A stretch of 64,000 nucleotides of DNA from Elymus sibiricus (Eukaryota; Streptophyta; Magnoliopsida; Poales; Poaceae): contig CM077667.1 in the NCBI GenBank assembly GCA_039707655.1, forward strand, positions 158,638,642 to 158,702,641, in the 5' to 3' direction. A program made the position numbers and the translations under genes. Below, one piece after another: positions 44,833 to 55,599 of the stretch; position 1 is the stretch's first letter, and each line of letters begins with the position of its first letter. The notes under the pieces are model-generated. The model saw nothing but the letters and a program-made list of their open reading frames with translations, had not been told where the DNA came from and made no database searches.

Positions 44833-45622
44833 TGATACGTCTCCAACGTATCTATAATTTTTGATTATTCCATGCTGTTATATTATCATTCTTGGATGTT
44901 TTACAATCATTTTATAGCAACTTTATATCATTTTTGGAACTAACCAGGACTGACGCTGTTTTCAGCAGAACTACCGTGGTGTTGTGTTTTGTGAAGAAAT
45001 CAAAGTTCTCCAAATGCATCCGTTCCACATAGGTGATTTTTATAGAAGCATAGGCGCAAGCTCTTCTCAAAAGAATTTCGTTTATAGGATTCAACGAAAC
45101 TTTTTGACGATTTTTTTGGAACAAAAGAGGCACTAGAAGCTTCGTTGGAGGGCCAGAAGAGCCACGAGGTGGGCACAACCCACTAGGGCACGCCAGGCCC
45201 CTCTGGCGCGCCCTCGTGTCTTGTGGTCCACTCGTGGCCCATCTTTGCGTGAAACCGACGCCCAAAAATCCTATATATTCAGAAACCCCTAGAAATAACC
45301 CTAGATCAGAAGTTTCGTCGCCGCAACTCTCTGTATCAACGAAAAACCAATCTGGAGGCGTTCCAGTACCCTGCCGGAGAGGGTAGATCATCTCCGGTGG
45401 CCATCTTCATCATCCCGGCGGAGGCCATGACGAGGAGGGAGTAGTCCACCCTCGGGGCTGAGGGTATGTAACAGGAGCTATGTGTTCAATCTCTCTCTCT
45501 CTCTCGTGTTCTTGAGATGTCACGATCTTGATGTATCACGGGCTTTGTTAATATAATCGGATCATATGATGTTATTCCCTTGCTATCATGCTGTGATGAA
45601 TTGAGTCTTTCCCTTTGAGATG
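44833..45622 (+). repeat. 5' LTR of the Gypsy element, first part
   Basis: Starts TGATACGTCTCCAACGTATC. Contains TATATATT at about 45272 as a possible TATA box and a (CT)n run at about 45487-45505. It is cut at AGATG (45618-45622). Relative to the 3' LTR it has 75 extra bases (45019-45093). Confidence 0.9.
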
Positions 45623-46703
45623 TGATGTCTACTATGCAACTTTATTCTTGTAGACTTTGTTGGGCCTCCAAGCGCAGAGTTTTGTAGGACAGTAGCAATT
45701 TTCCCTCAAGTGGATGACCTAAGGTTTATCAATCCATGGGAGGTGTAGGATGAAGATGGTCTCTCTCAAACAACCCTGCAATCAAATACAAGAAATCTCT
45801 TGTGTCCCCAACACACTCAATACAATAGAAAATTGTATAGGTGCACTAGTTCGGCGAAGAGATGGTGATACAAGTGTAATATGGATAGTAGATATAGGTT
45901 TTTGTAATATGAAAATATAAAAACAGCAAGGTAGCAAGTAACAAAAGTGAGAACAAACGGTATTGCAATGCTTGAAAACAAGGCCTAGGGTCCATACTTT
46001 CGCTAGTGCAATCTCTCAGCAATGCTAATATAATTGGATCACATAACCGTCCCTCAACGTGCAACGAAGAATCACTCCAAAGTTCTTATCTAGCGGAGAA
46101 CATAAGAAGAAATTGTTTGTAGGGTACGAAACCACCTTAAAGTTATCCTTTCTAACCGATCTATTCAAGAGTTCATACTAAGATAACATCAAGTTATCCT
46201 TTCCGTTCGATCTATCTAAGAGTTCGTACTAGAATAACACCATATGATACACATCAACCAACTCTAATGTCACCTGGATACTCCGATGTCATCACAAGTA
46301 TCCATGAGTTAATTATACGATACGCATCAAACAATTTCAGATTCATAATACTCAATCCAACACAAAGAACCTCAAAGAGTGCCCCTAGATTTCTATCGGA
46401 GAACATAGGACAAGAACGTACATCAACCCCTATGCATAGATTACTCTAATGTCACCTTGGGAATCCGCAAGTTGAGTACCAAAAAATACATCAAGTGAAT
46501 CAATAGAACACCCCATTGTCACCACGGGTATCCATATGCAAGACATATATCAAGTGTTCTCAAATCCAATATTCAATCCAACATAACGATATCTCAAAGG
46601 GAAAGATTCAATTCATCACAACATGATAGCAAGGGAATAACATCATATGATTTGACTATATTAACAAAGTCCGTGATACATCAAGATCGCGAAATCTCAA
46701 GAA

Positions 46704-46755
<52 letters not shown>

Positions 46756-47617
46756 AACACATAGCTACTGGTACATACCCTCATCCGCAAGGGTGGATTA
46801 CTCACACATTATCATGGTGAGAAATAGAGAGTTGTTGATGGAGAGGTGCAGCCCCAAAGAGAGAGGCGATGGCGGCCACGGCACCGGCGACGGGTGGCGG
46901 CCCCTTGCCCCCCTTCTTCCTTGGTCTTGGTGCTTCAATGGAGGAGCCTCTCGCCTTCTTGGCGGCTGTCAAGGGAGAGGCAAATTCGTGGCTTTTGGTG
47001 GCTCTCTCGAAATTAGGGTTTTTCTCTCCTTATATGTGCCTCTGTGGTGCTTTATGGCCCTCCGATGGATGGACCGTTGATCCAATGGCTGGGCACCTCT
47101 AGAACCTTCCTAGGGACTCCTCAAAGACCTCATGAGTCCTCAAAGTCATGGCTTGGCCAAATACATCAGATATGGTAAGAGTTGGACTCAATCACATCAT
47201 CAATTCTTGTAATCCCGTAATCAGATATTTTCCTCCAGTAAAACGGATCTACAGATTGCATCCGAACTTCGTTTTGGACGAATTTGGAGTCCAGAATCAA
47301 TGCCATAAAATTTTCCACACACTTTCCTAGTTTTAGCTTTTTCCATTTGATGCCATCTTCGGGGGTCAAACTGACGATCTCTAAAAACTGTTTGTGGACA
47401 GATTTCAGTAAAGTCAGAGTCCTCCTCCAACAAGGCTCCTTTTGCGTTCTTTCCCCAATTTCCCATTAATTCCTACACATCAAAGTGTGAAACAAGAACT
47501 TGTGCAATTTTGAAACTATTAATAGGTTAGTCCCAATAAATCATAAAACCATAGTAAAAACATAGGCAAATATGACATGAATACTTCATAAATTATCGAT
47601 ACGTTGGAGACGTATCA
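45623..47617 (-). repeat. 3' LTR of the inverted Gypsy element
   Basis: Plus-strand ends TGATGTCTACTATGC and GGAGACGTATCA. A (GA)n run of 46 bases at 46707-46752 is about twice the length of that in the other LTR (52841-52864). Confidence 0.93.
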
Positions 47618-47631
47618 GCATCCCCAAGCTT
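47618..47631 (-). other. Polypurine tract of the inverted Gypsy element
   Basis: AAGCTTGGGGATGC on the minus strand, adjoining the LTR. The same 14-mer recurs inside the element at 49405-49418, 49462-49475, 50131-50144 and 51420-51433, with a variant at 50189-50202. Confidence 0.85.
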
Positions 47632-49270
47632 AATTCCTACTCGTCCTCGAGTAGGTAAATGATAAAAGAACTAATTTATGAAGTGTGAATGCTAACATAA
47701 TATATAAGTTTGATCATTGATAATTTCAGTCAATTTTCTAGCATCATAACCAGCAATTTTTTCTCATAAAAATCATCATGATAGAGTAGCAACCAATTCA
47801 CATGTTATGGTTCAAACAATGAATTATCTTGAAACTTAGCAACCTATGTTCTTAGTCACCAAGCAATTCCAATTCAACTTATTCTCGACAAAGTCTAAGT
47901 AAGAGCCCCACATACTCAATCATCATATAGTCTTCTATGATTGCTAGTACTCAAAGCATATTTTTAGAACAAATAGCATCCATCGAACACAGAGAAAGAT
48001 AGGGGCTTAATGTTTCGCCTCCCAACTCATTTATCATAGAGATAATTGTCAACAATAATAAGTCATGATCAAATATATTTGACTGGATATATATGTTTGG
48101 ATCTGTCCCCACCACATGATGCTTGCCAACTAATAGACTAAGGTTGGAATAAGAAGTTGACTCAACATGAATAGTAAATAACATGAAAGTAAATAGATTG
48201 TCCCTTCGCAGAGGGAAGCAGGGATTTGCAAAGGTGCCAGAGCTCAAAGTTTAAATCAGAGATAAATATAATTTTGGGAGGTGCACCCTTCCTGTCAATG
48301 TTACGACCAAGAGTTATCAATATCTTCCATGTTAAACACATTAGCGGCGGTTCCCAAGCGGTAAAAGTAAAGGTTTACTCCCCCTCCGCCAACAAACACA
48401 CTCCACGGCTAGCCGAATCCACGGGTACCGTCCATACCAACAACATTCCTGGGGGAGTGTTGTTTAATTATTTGCATTTTTTTTTGATTTCGGAACTGGG
48501 AATCCCTATTACCGCCCCTCTCGTGCAAGGACGAGTGAATAAACACTCATCATGAGAACAACTCACTTAACATGGAAGATACCGACCGCCCCTCGTCGCT
48601 CCATGAGCGGTCCAGGCACACAAAACAGATGCTCATTTGAAATTTAGAGGTGGCACATGCAAATTTACTTGGAACGGCAGGGTAATACCGCATATAGGTA
48701 GATACAGTGGACTCTCATGGCAAGAAACTGGGTTTAAGGGTTTTTGGATGCACAAGTAGTATCTCTACTTAGTACGAAGTTTTGGCTAGCAAAAGATCCT
48801 AAGCAAACACCACATGTTGGAGGATCCATAACAATATAACTTCTATGCAAATATACACAACCATAACTCATTACGTTGTCTTCCTTGTCCAACTTCAACT
48901 AATTTGCTCAAGTTTGAAAATAATTAATGGGTATTCACAATCATAGAAGATGTCCAAGATAATATATTTGTATGTGAAAGTTCTCTTTCTTATACTAATC
49001 ATTCATGAATTGCTTGTATGACCAATTTGATGATTGTCAAACTTCAATAGATTTTACTTTATAAACCAGATGTGAAACTACTACTAAGCATAAAGCACAT
49101 TAATACTTTCATATTTTTGATATTCAATTCATTCGCAATTTACTCATAGGATATAAGTGAAGCACAAGAGTAAACATCAAACTACTCTCAAAAGATATAA
49201 GTGAAGATCAATGAGTAGTCAAACAATAAAGTAGCTATGTGAGGACTCTCTCTCTCAATAAAGATTTTCA
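47632..49270 (-). other. 3' interior of the inverted Gypsy element, non-coding
   Basis: AT-rich, no open frame of interest and no pol domain. Matches in style the 59142-60375 and 63175-63416 stretches of the plus-strand element. Confidence 0.6.
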
Positions 49271-50840
49271 GATCTGAGTATTTTATTCAAATAACAAAAT
49301 AAACAAAAATAGAACTCCAAGAATAGCACGCATCATGTGAACGAATAAAAGTTTAGGCTCAACATAGGCTAACCGATAGTTGATGAAGAGAGGTGGGATG
49401 CGTAGCATCCCCAAGCTTAGATGCTTGAGACTTCTTGAAATATTTACTTGGGGTGCCTTGGGCATCCCCAAGCTTGAGCTTTTGTATCTCGTTCAATCCT
49501 CTCATATCCCGGTTTCACCTATTCTCAAAAACTTCATCCACACAAAACTTGAAAAGAACTCGTGAGATAGGTTAGTGCACATAATAAAAAATAAACTCTT
49601 TATGTACTGCCAAGACAAGTTGCATAATAATTTTAAAAAATCATCTACTGTTTACTATCATTTCCACAATTTATATCTACCAATATAGGCTATGGAAACT
49701 ATAGGATAAGCAGATAACAAAACTATGACAGCAATCTGTCCAAATAGAACAGTCTGTAGAAATTTATGAAAACAATGTACTTATGTAACTCAAAAAATTA
49801 TGAAATTTTAGGACATGCTAAATAATTTATATTAAAACATTTTGTAAAAATTTCAGAAACTTTCCACGTTCCAGTAAAATATGAAAATTCAAACACTACA
49901 GCAAAAGTTTCTGTTTTTACACAGCACACATCAAACATGCAATTCAAGCATCCTAAAGGCAATTCTTGGAACTTTTTACTGAAAAACAAGATTATAAATA
50001 TCACCTAACAGAAAATAAAAAAAATAATATGATGCTCCAAGCAAAACTCATATTATGTGACGAATAAAAATATAGCTCTAAGTAAGATATACCGATAGTG
50101 TTGAAGACGAAAGAGGGGATGCCTTCCGGGGCATCCCCAAGCTTAGGCGCTTGAGTCTTCCATGGATATTACCTTGGGGGTGCCTTGGGAATCCCCAAGC
50201 TTAGGTTCTTGTCACTCTTTATTCTGCTCATATCGGTGTCTCACCCAAAACTTGAAAACTTCAATCACACAAAACTTAACGGAACTTCGTGAGAAGGGTT
50301 AGTGTAATAAAGATAAATCATTCACTTAGGTACTGTCAAGACAAGATTCATAATTCTTCCCACATGATACCTACTTTATTGTATCATTCCCATAATTTAT
50401 ACCACTAAATATAAGCTATGGAAACACTAAAACAAGCAAACTATGCATGCAAAACAGAATCTGTCAAAAACAGAACAGTCTGTGAAGATCTGTAGTGTAA
50501 CCATACTTCCCTGTCTCTAAAAATTCTTAAAAAAATAGGGAAACCTTAAGAATTTGTATATTAATACTGTGTCAGAATTTCAGATCATTATCATGCTCCA
50601 GTAAAAAAAAATTCCTGTACTGGAGTCAAAAGTTTCTGTTTTGGTTCAGCATCAATTCTACTCATCTTGCGAGTCATCCCAAAAGCTTTACTTGGCACAT
50701 TATTGAAATAAAAGACACAAAACATGATTACTACAGTAGCTCAATCATGTGAACACACAAAAACAGAAAGGAAAAGTGTTGGGTTGTCTTCCAACAAGCG
50801 CTTTTCTTTAAAGCCTTTTAGCTAGGCATGATGATTTCAA
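49271..50840 (-). repeat. Two ~750-bp imperfect internal modules with polypurine-like caps
   Basis: Modules at about 49270-50030 and 50040-50830 share, in order, a GCATCCCCAAGCTT pair flanking CTTGGGGTGCCTTGG, the words AAACTTGAAAA, AGACAAG-TTCATAAT, GACAGTCTG/ACAGTCTGT and CAAAAGTTTCTGTTTT. The same arrangement is found on the plus-strand element at 55640-57060. Confidence 0.75.
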
Positions 50841-50846
50841 CGATGC

Positions 50847-51631
50847 TCACATAGGAATAGTATTTGAAACATGTAAAAGAGCATCATGAATTTCATGACA
50901 AGCACATTTAAGTCTAACCCACTTCCTATGCATAGGGATTTTGTGAGCAAACAATTTATGGGAGCAAGAATCAACTAGCATAGGAAGGCAAAACAATCGT
51001 AAGTTCAAAACTTTGAGCACATAGAGAGGATACTTGATATTATTGCAATTCCTACAAGCATATGTTCCTCCCTCATAATAATTTTCAGTAGAATCATGAA
51101 GGAATTTAACAATATAACTATTACATAAAGCATTATTTTCATGATCCACAAGCATAGAAATTTTATTACTCCCTTCATAAGCAAATTCCTTCTCATCCAT
51201 GGTAGTGGGAGCAAACTCAACAAAATAACTATCATGAGACACTTGATTGACATAACCACATTCAATATTAAAATCATGATGGAAATTTCATGGTTACTAT
51301 CACTCTTTATAGCATACATGTCATCGTCATAATCATCATAGATAGGAGGCATGTCATCATCATAATAAATTTGCTCATCAAAACTTGGGGGACTAAAAAT
51401 ATCATCTTCATCAAACATAGCATCCCCAAGCTTGTGGCTTTGCATATCATTAGCATCATGGATATTCAGAGAATTCATACTAGAAACATTGCAATCATGC
51501 TCATCATTCAAGGAATTCTCATCAAGTATTTTCATAATTTCTTCCTCTACCAATTGAGCATAATTTTTTGAATCCTTATTTTCACGAAAGACATTATAAA
51601 GACGATACAACTGATGCAACCTAAACTCCAT
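50847..51631 (-). pseudogene. Conserved ORF of the inverted Gypsy element, frameshifted
   Basis: Starts MEFRLHQLYRLYNVFRENKD at 51631 and ends SNTIPM at 50847, like the 261-aa protein at 54814-55599. Frame 51631-51005 and frame 51242-50847 overlap, so a frameshift near 51330 separates the N- and C-terminal halves. A perfect AAGCTTGGGGATGC lies within the coding sequence (51420-51433). Confidence 0.88.
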
Positions 51632-51726
51632 TTTTTGTAGTTTTATTTTATAAAAATCAAACTAGTGACAAACAAGAAACTAAAAGATTTAATTGCAAGA
51701 TCTAAAGATATACCTTCAAGCACTCA

Positions 51727-51746
51727 CCTCCCCGGCAACGGCGCCA
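51727..51746 (-). other. Primer-binding site of the inverted Gypsy element
   Basis: TGGCGCCGTTGCCGGGGAGG on the minus strand, 10 bases from the LTR. This motif is complementary to a tRNA 3' end (Asp-type) used by many Triticeae Gypsy elements. Confidence 0.85.
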
Positions 51747-51756
51747 GAAAAGAGCT

Positions 51757-53748
51757 TGATGTCTACTACGCAACTTTATTCTTGTAGACTTTGTTTGGCC
51801 TCCAAGCGCAAAGTTTTGTAGGACAGCACCAATTTTTCCTCAAGTGGATGACCTAAGGTTTATCAATCCGTGGGAGGTGTAGGATGAAGATGGTCTCTCT
51901 CAAACAACCCTGCACTCAAATACAAGAAATCTCTTGTGTCCCCAACACACCCAATACAATGGTAAATTGTATAGGTGCACTAGTTCGGCAAAGAGATGGT
52001 GATACAAGTGTAATATGGACGGTAGATATAGGTTTTTGTAATCTGAAAATATAAAAACAGCAAGGTAGCAAGTAACAAAAGTGAGCACAAACGGTATTGC
52101 AATGCTTGAAAACAAGGCCTAGGGTCCGTACTTTCGGTAGTGCAATCTCTCAGCAATGCTAATATAATTGGATCACATAACCGTCCCTCAACGTGCAACG
52201 AAGAATCACTCCAAAGTTCTTATCTAGCGGAGAACATAAGAAGAAATTGTTTGTAGGGTACGAAACCACCTTAAAGTTATCATTTCCGATCGATCTATTC
52301 GAGAGTTCGTACTAAGATAACATCAAGTTATCCTTTCCGTTCGATCTATCTAAGAGTTTGTACTAGAATAACACCATATGATATGCATCAACCAACTCTA
52401 ATGTCACCTAGATACCCCGATGTCACCACAAGTATCCATGAGTTAATTATACGATACGCATCAAACAATTTCAGATTCATAATACTCAATCCAACACAAA
52501 GAACCTCAAAGAGTGCCCCTAGATTTCTATCGGAGAACGTAGGACAAGAACGTGCATCAACCCCTATGCATAGATTACCCCAATGTCACCTCGGGAATCC
52601 GCAAGTTGAGTACCAAAACATACATCAAGTGAATCAATAGAACACCCCATTGTCACCACGTGTATCCATATGCAAGACATATATCAAGTGTTCTCAAATT
52701 CAATATTCAATCCAACATAACGATATCTCAAAGGGAAAGATTCAATTCATCACAACATGATAGCAAGGGAATAACATCATATGATCCGACTATATTAACA
52801 AAGTCCGTGATACATCAAGATCGCGACATCTCAAGAACACGAGAGAGAGAGAGAGAGAGAGAGATTGAACACATAGCTACTGGTACATACCCTCAGCCCC
52901 AATGGTGGATTACTCACACATTATCATGGTGAGAAATAGAGAGTTGTTGATGGAGTGGTGCAGCCCCAAAGAGAGAGGCGATGGCGCCCACGACGCCGGC
53001 GACGGGCGGCCACGGTGGTGACGGGCGGCGGCCCCTTGCCCCCTTCTTCCTTGGTCTTGGTGCTGCAATGGAGGAGCCTCTCCCCTTCTTGGCGGCTGCC
53101 AAGGGAGAGGCAAATTCGTGGCTTTTGGTGGCTCTCTCAAAATTAGGGGTTTTCTCTCATTATATGTGCATCTGTGGTGCTCTATGGCCCTCCGATGGAT
53201 GGACCCTTGATCCAATGGCTCTTGGGCACCTCTAGAACCTTCCAAGGGACTCCTCACAGACCTCATGAGTCCTCAAAGTCATGGCTTGGCCGAATACATC
53301 AGATATGGTAAGAGTTGGACTAAATGACGTCATCAATTCTCGTAATCCTGTAATCAGATATTTTCCTCCAGTAAAACGGATCTACAGATCGCATCCGAAC
53401 TCCATTTTGGACGAATTTGGAGTGCAGAATGAATGCCATAAATTTTGCCACACTTTCCTAGTTTTAGCTTTTTCCATTTGACGCCGTCTGCGGGGGTCAA
53501 ACTGACGATCTCTAAAAACTGTTTGTGGACAGATTTCAGGAAAGTCAGAGTCCTCCTCCAACAAGGCTCCTTTTGCGTTCTTTCGCCAATTTCCCATTAA
53601 TTCCTACACATAAAAGTGTGAAACAAGAACTTGTGCAATTTTGCAACTATTAATAGGTTAGTCCCAATAAATCATAAAACCATAGTAAAAACATAGGCAA
53701 ATATGACATGAATACTTCATAAATTATCGATACGTTGGAGACGTATCA
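51757..53748 (-). repeat. 5' LTR of the inverted Gypsy element
   Basis: Ends as in the 3' copy. The first ~820 bp (minus-strand sense) is unrelated to the first part of the host LTR, while the rest matches it. Confidence 0.93.
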
Positions 53749-53753
53749 AGATG

Positions 53754-54686
53754 TCGTTATGTTGGATTGAATATTGAATTTGAGAACACTTGATATACGT
53801 CTTGCATAAGGATACCCGTGGTTACAATGGGGTGTTCTATTAATTCACTTGATGTATGTTTTGGTACTCAACTTGCGGATTCCCGAGGTGACATTGGGGT
53901 AATCTATGCATAGGGGTTGATGCACGTACTTGTCCTACGTTCTTCGATAGAAATCTTGGGGCACTCTTTGAGGTTCTTTGTGTTGGATTGAGTATTATGA
54001 ATCTGAAATTCTTTGATGCATACCGTATAATTAATTCATTAATACTTTTGGTGACATTGGAGTATCTAGGTGAGCTTAGAGTTGGTTGATGTGTATCATA
54101 TGGTGTTATTTTAGTACGAACTCTTAGATAGATCGATCGGAAAGGATAACTTGGTGTTATTTTAGTACGAACTCTTGGATAGATTGATCGGAAAGGATAA
54201 CTTTAAGGTGGTTTTGTACCTTACAAGCAATTTATTCTTATGTTCTCCTCTAGATAAAATCTTTGGAGTGATTCTGCGTTGCACGCTGACGGATGGTTAT
54301 GTGATCCAATTATATTAGCATTGTTGAGAGATTGCACTAGCGAAAGTACAAACCCTAAGCCTTGTTTTCAAGCATTGCAATACCTTTTGTGCTAACTTTT
54401 GTTACTTACTACCTTGCTGTTTTTTATTGTTACCATTACAAAAATCAATATCTACTATCATTACTACACTTGTATCACCATCTCTTCGACGAACTAGTGC
54501 ACCTATACAATTTACCATTGTATTTGGTGTGTTGGGGACACAAGAGACTTTTTATTATTTGATTGCAGGGTTGTTTGAGAGAGACCATCTTCATCCTACA
54601 CCTCCCACGGATTGATAAACCTTAGGTCATCCACTTGAGGGAAAATTGCTACTGTCTACAAGAATAAAGTTGCGTAGTAGACATCA
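53754..54686 (+). repeat. 5' LTR of the plus-strand Gypsy element, second part
   Basis: Resumes after the inverted insertion (TCGTTATGTTGGATTG) and ends GTAGTAGACATCA, followed by the primer site. Confidence 0.92.
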
Positions 54687-54696
54687 GGCTCTTTTC

Positions 54697-54714
54697 TGGC
54701 GCCGTTGCCGGGGA
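54697..54714 (+). other. Primer-binding site of the plus-strand Gypsy element
   Basis: TGGCGCCGTTGCCGGGGA, 10 bases after the LTR end. Confidence 0.88.
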
Positions 54715-54813
54715 GGTGAGTGCTTGAAGGTATATCTTTAGATGTTGCAATTAAATCTTTTAGGTTCTTGTTTTTTACTAGTTTGGTTTTTATAAAAAAG
54801 AAAACTACACAAA

Positions 54814-55599
54814 ATGGAGTTTAGGTTGCATCATTTGTATCGTCTTTATAATGTCTTTCATGAAAATAAGGATTCAGAAAATTGTGCTCAATTGGTAGAG
54901 GAACAAATTATAAAAATAATTGATGAGAATTCCTTGAATGATGAGCATGATTGCAATGTTGCTAGGATGAATTCTCTGAATATCAATGATACTAATGATA
55001 TGCAAAGCCACAAGCTTAGGGATGCTATGTTTGATGAAGATGATATTTTTAGTCTCCCAAGTTTTGATGAGCAAATTTATTATGATGATGGCATGCCTCC
55101 TATCTATGATGATTATGATGATGTCATGTATGCTATAAAGAGTGATATTAACCATGAAACTTTTCATTATAATTTTAATTTTGAATGTGATTATGTCAAT
55201 CAAGTGTCTCATGATAGTAATTTGGTTGAGTTTGCTCCCACTACAATGAATGAGAAGAAACTTGCTTATGTGGGGAGTAATAAATTTTCTATGCTTGTAG
55301 ATCATGAACAGAATACTTTATGTGATAGTTATATTGTGAAATTCCTTCATGATGCTACTGGAAATTATTATGAGGGAGGAACTTATGCTTGTAGGAATTG
55401 CAATAATATCAAGTTTCCTCTCTATGTGTTCAAAATCTTGAAGTTATGCTTGTTTTTCCTTCCTATGCTAGTTGATTCTTGCTCCCATAAATTGTTTTCT
55501 CACAAAATACCTATGCATAGGAAGTGGGTTAGACTTAAATGTGCTTGTAATGAGATTCATGATGCTCTCTTGCATGTTTCAAATTCTATTCCTATGTGA
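54814..55599 (+). CDS. Intact 261-aa protein of unknown function in the Gypsy element
   Basis: ATG about 100 bases after the primer site, open to TGA at 55597-55599. The N-terminus MEFRLHHLYRLYNVF is followed by an acidic middle (DEDDIF, YDDGMPPIYDDYDD), and a Cys/His-containing C-terminal third: CDSYIV, YACRNCNNIKFPLYVF, DSCSHKLFSHKIPMHRKW, LKCACNEIHDALLHVSN. The spaced C-X2-C, C, H and C-X-C residues could bind a metal. It sits where gag should start but lacks a capsid or CCHC knuckle pattern that I can recognise. The related inverted element has the same protein with a frameshift. Function unknown; it may be a truncated gag or a helper of a non-autonomous family. Confidence 0.7.
   Translation: MEFRLHHLYRLYNVFHENKDSENCAQLVEEQIIKIIDENSLNDEHDCNVARMNSLNINDTNDMQSHKLRDAMFDEDDIFSLPSFDEQIYYDDGMPPIYDDYDDVMYAIKSDINHETFHYNFNFECDYVNQVSHDSNLVEFAPTTMNEKKLAYVGSNKFSMLVDHEQNTLCDSYIVKFLHDATGNYYEGGTYACRNCNNIKFPLYVFKILKLCLFFLPMLVDSCSHKLFSHKIPMHRKWVRLKCACNEIHDALLHVSNSIPM

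Larger units (their letters stand above)
45618..53753 (-). mobile_element. Complete inverted Gypsy-type element inserted in a related LTR
   Basis: LTRs 53748-51757 (5', 1992 bp) and 47617-45623 (3', 1995 bp) are about 97% alike by eye. The TSD AGATG is perfect (45618-45622, 53749-53753). On the minus strand: primer site 51746-51727 (TGGCGCCGTTGCC), ORF remnant 51631-50847, ~700-bp modules, polypurine tract 47631-47618 (AAGCTTGGGGATGC). It has no pol. It lies antiparallel inside an LTR with which it shares about 1.1 kb. Confidence 0.95.

Noticed and set aside
44833..45622. Solo LTR at 44833
   Set aside because: The sequence resumes at 53754 after the inverted insertion and leads into a primer site, interior and 3' LTR.
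52910..53266. 118-codon minus-strand frame and overlapping plus-strand frames near 46793-47102 and 52955-53235
   Set aside because: They lie in Gypsy LTR U3 sequence, occur in both LTRs, and carry no known domain.
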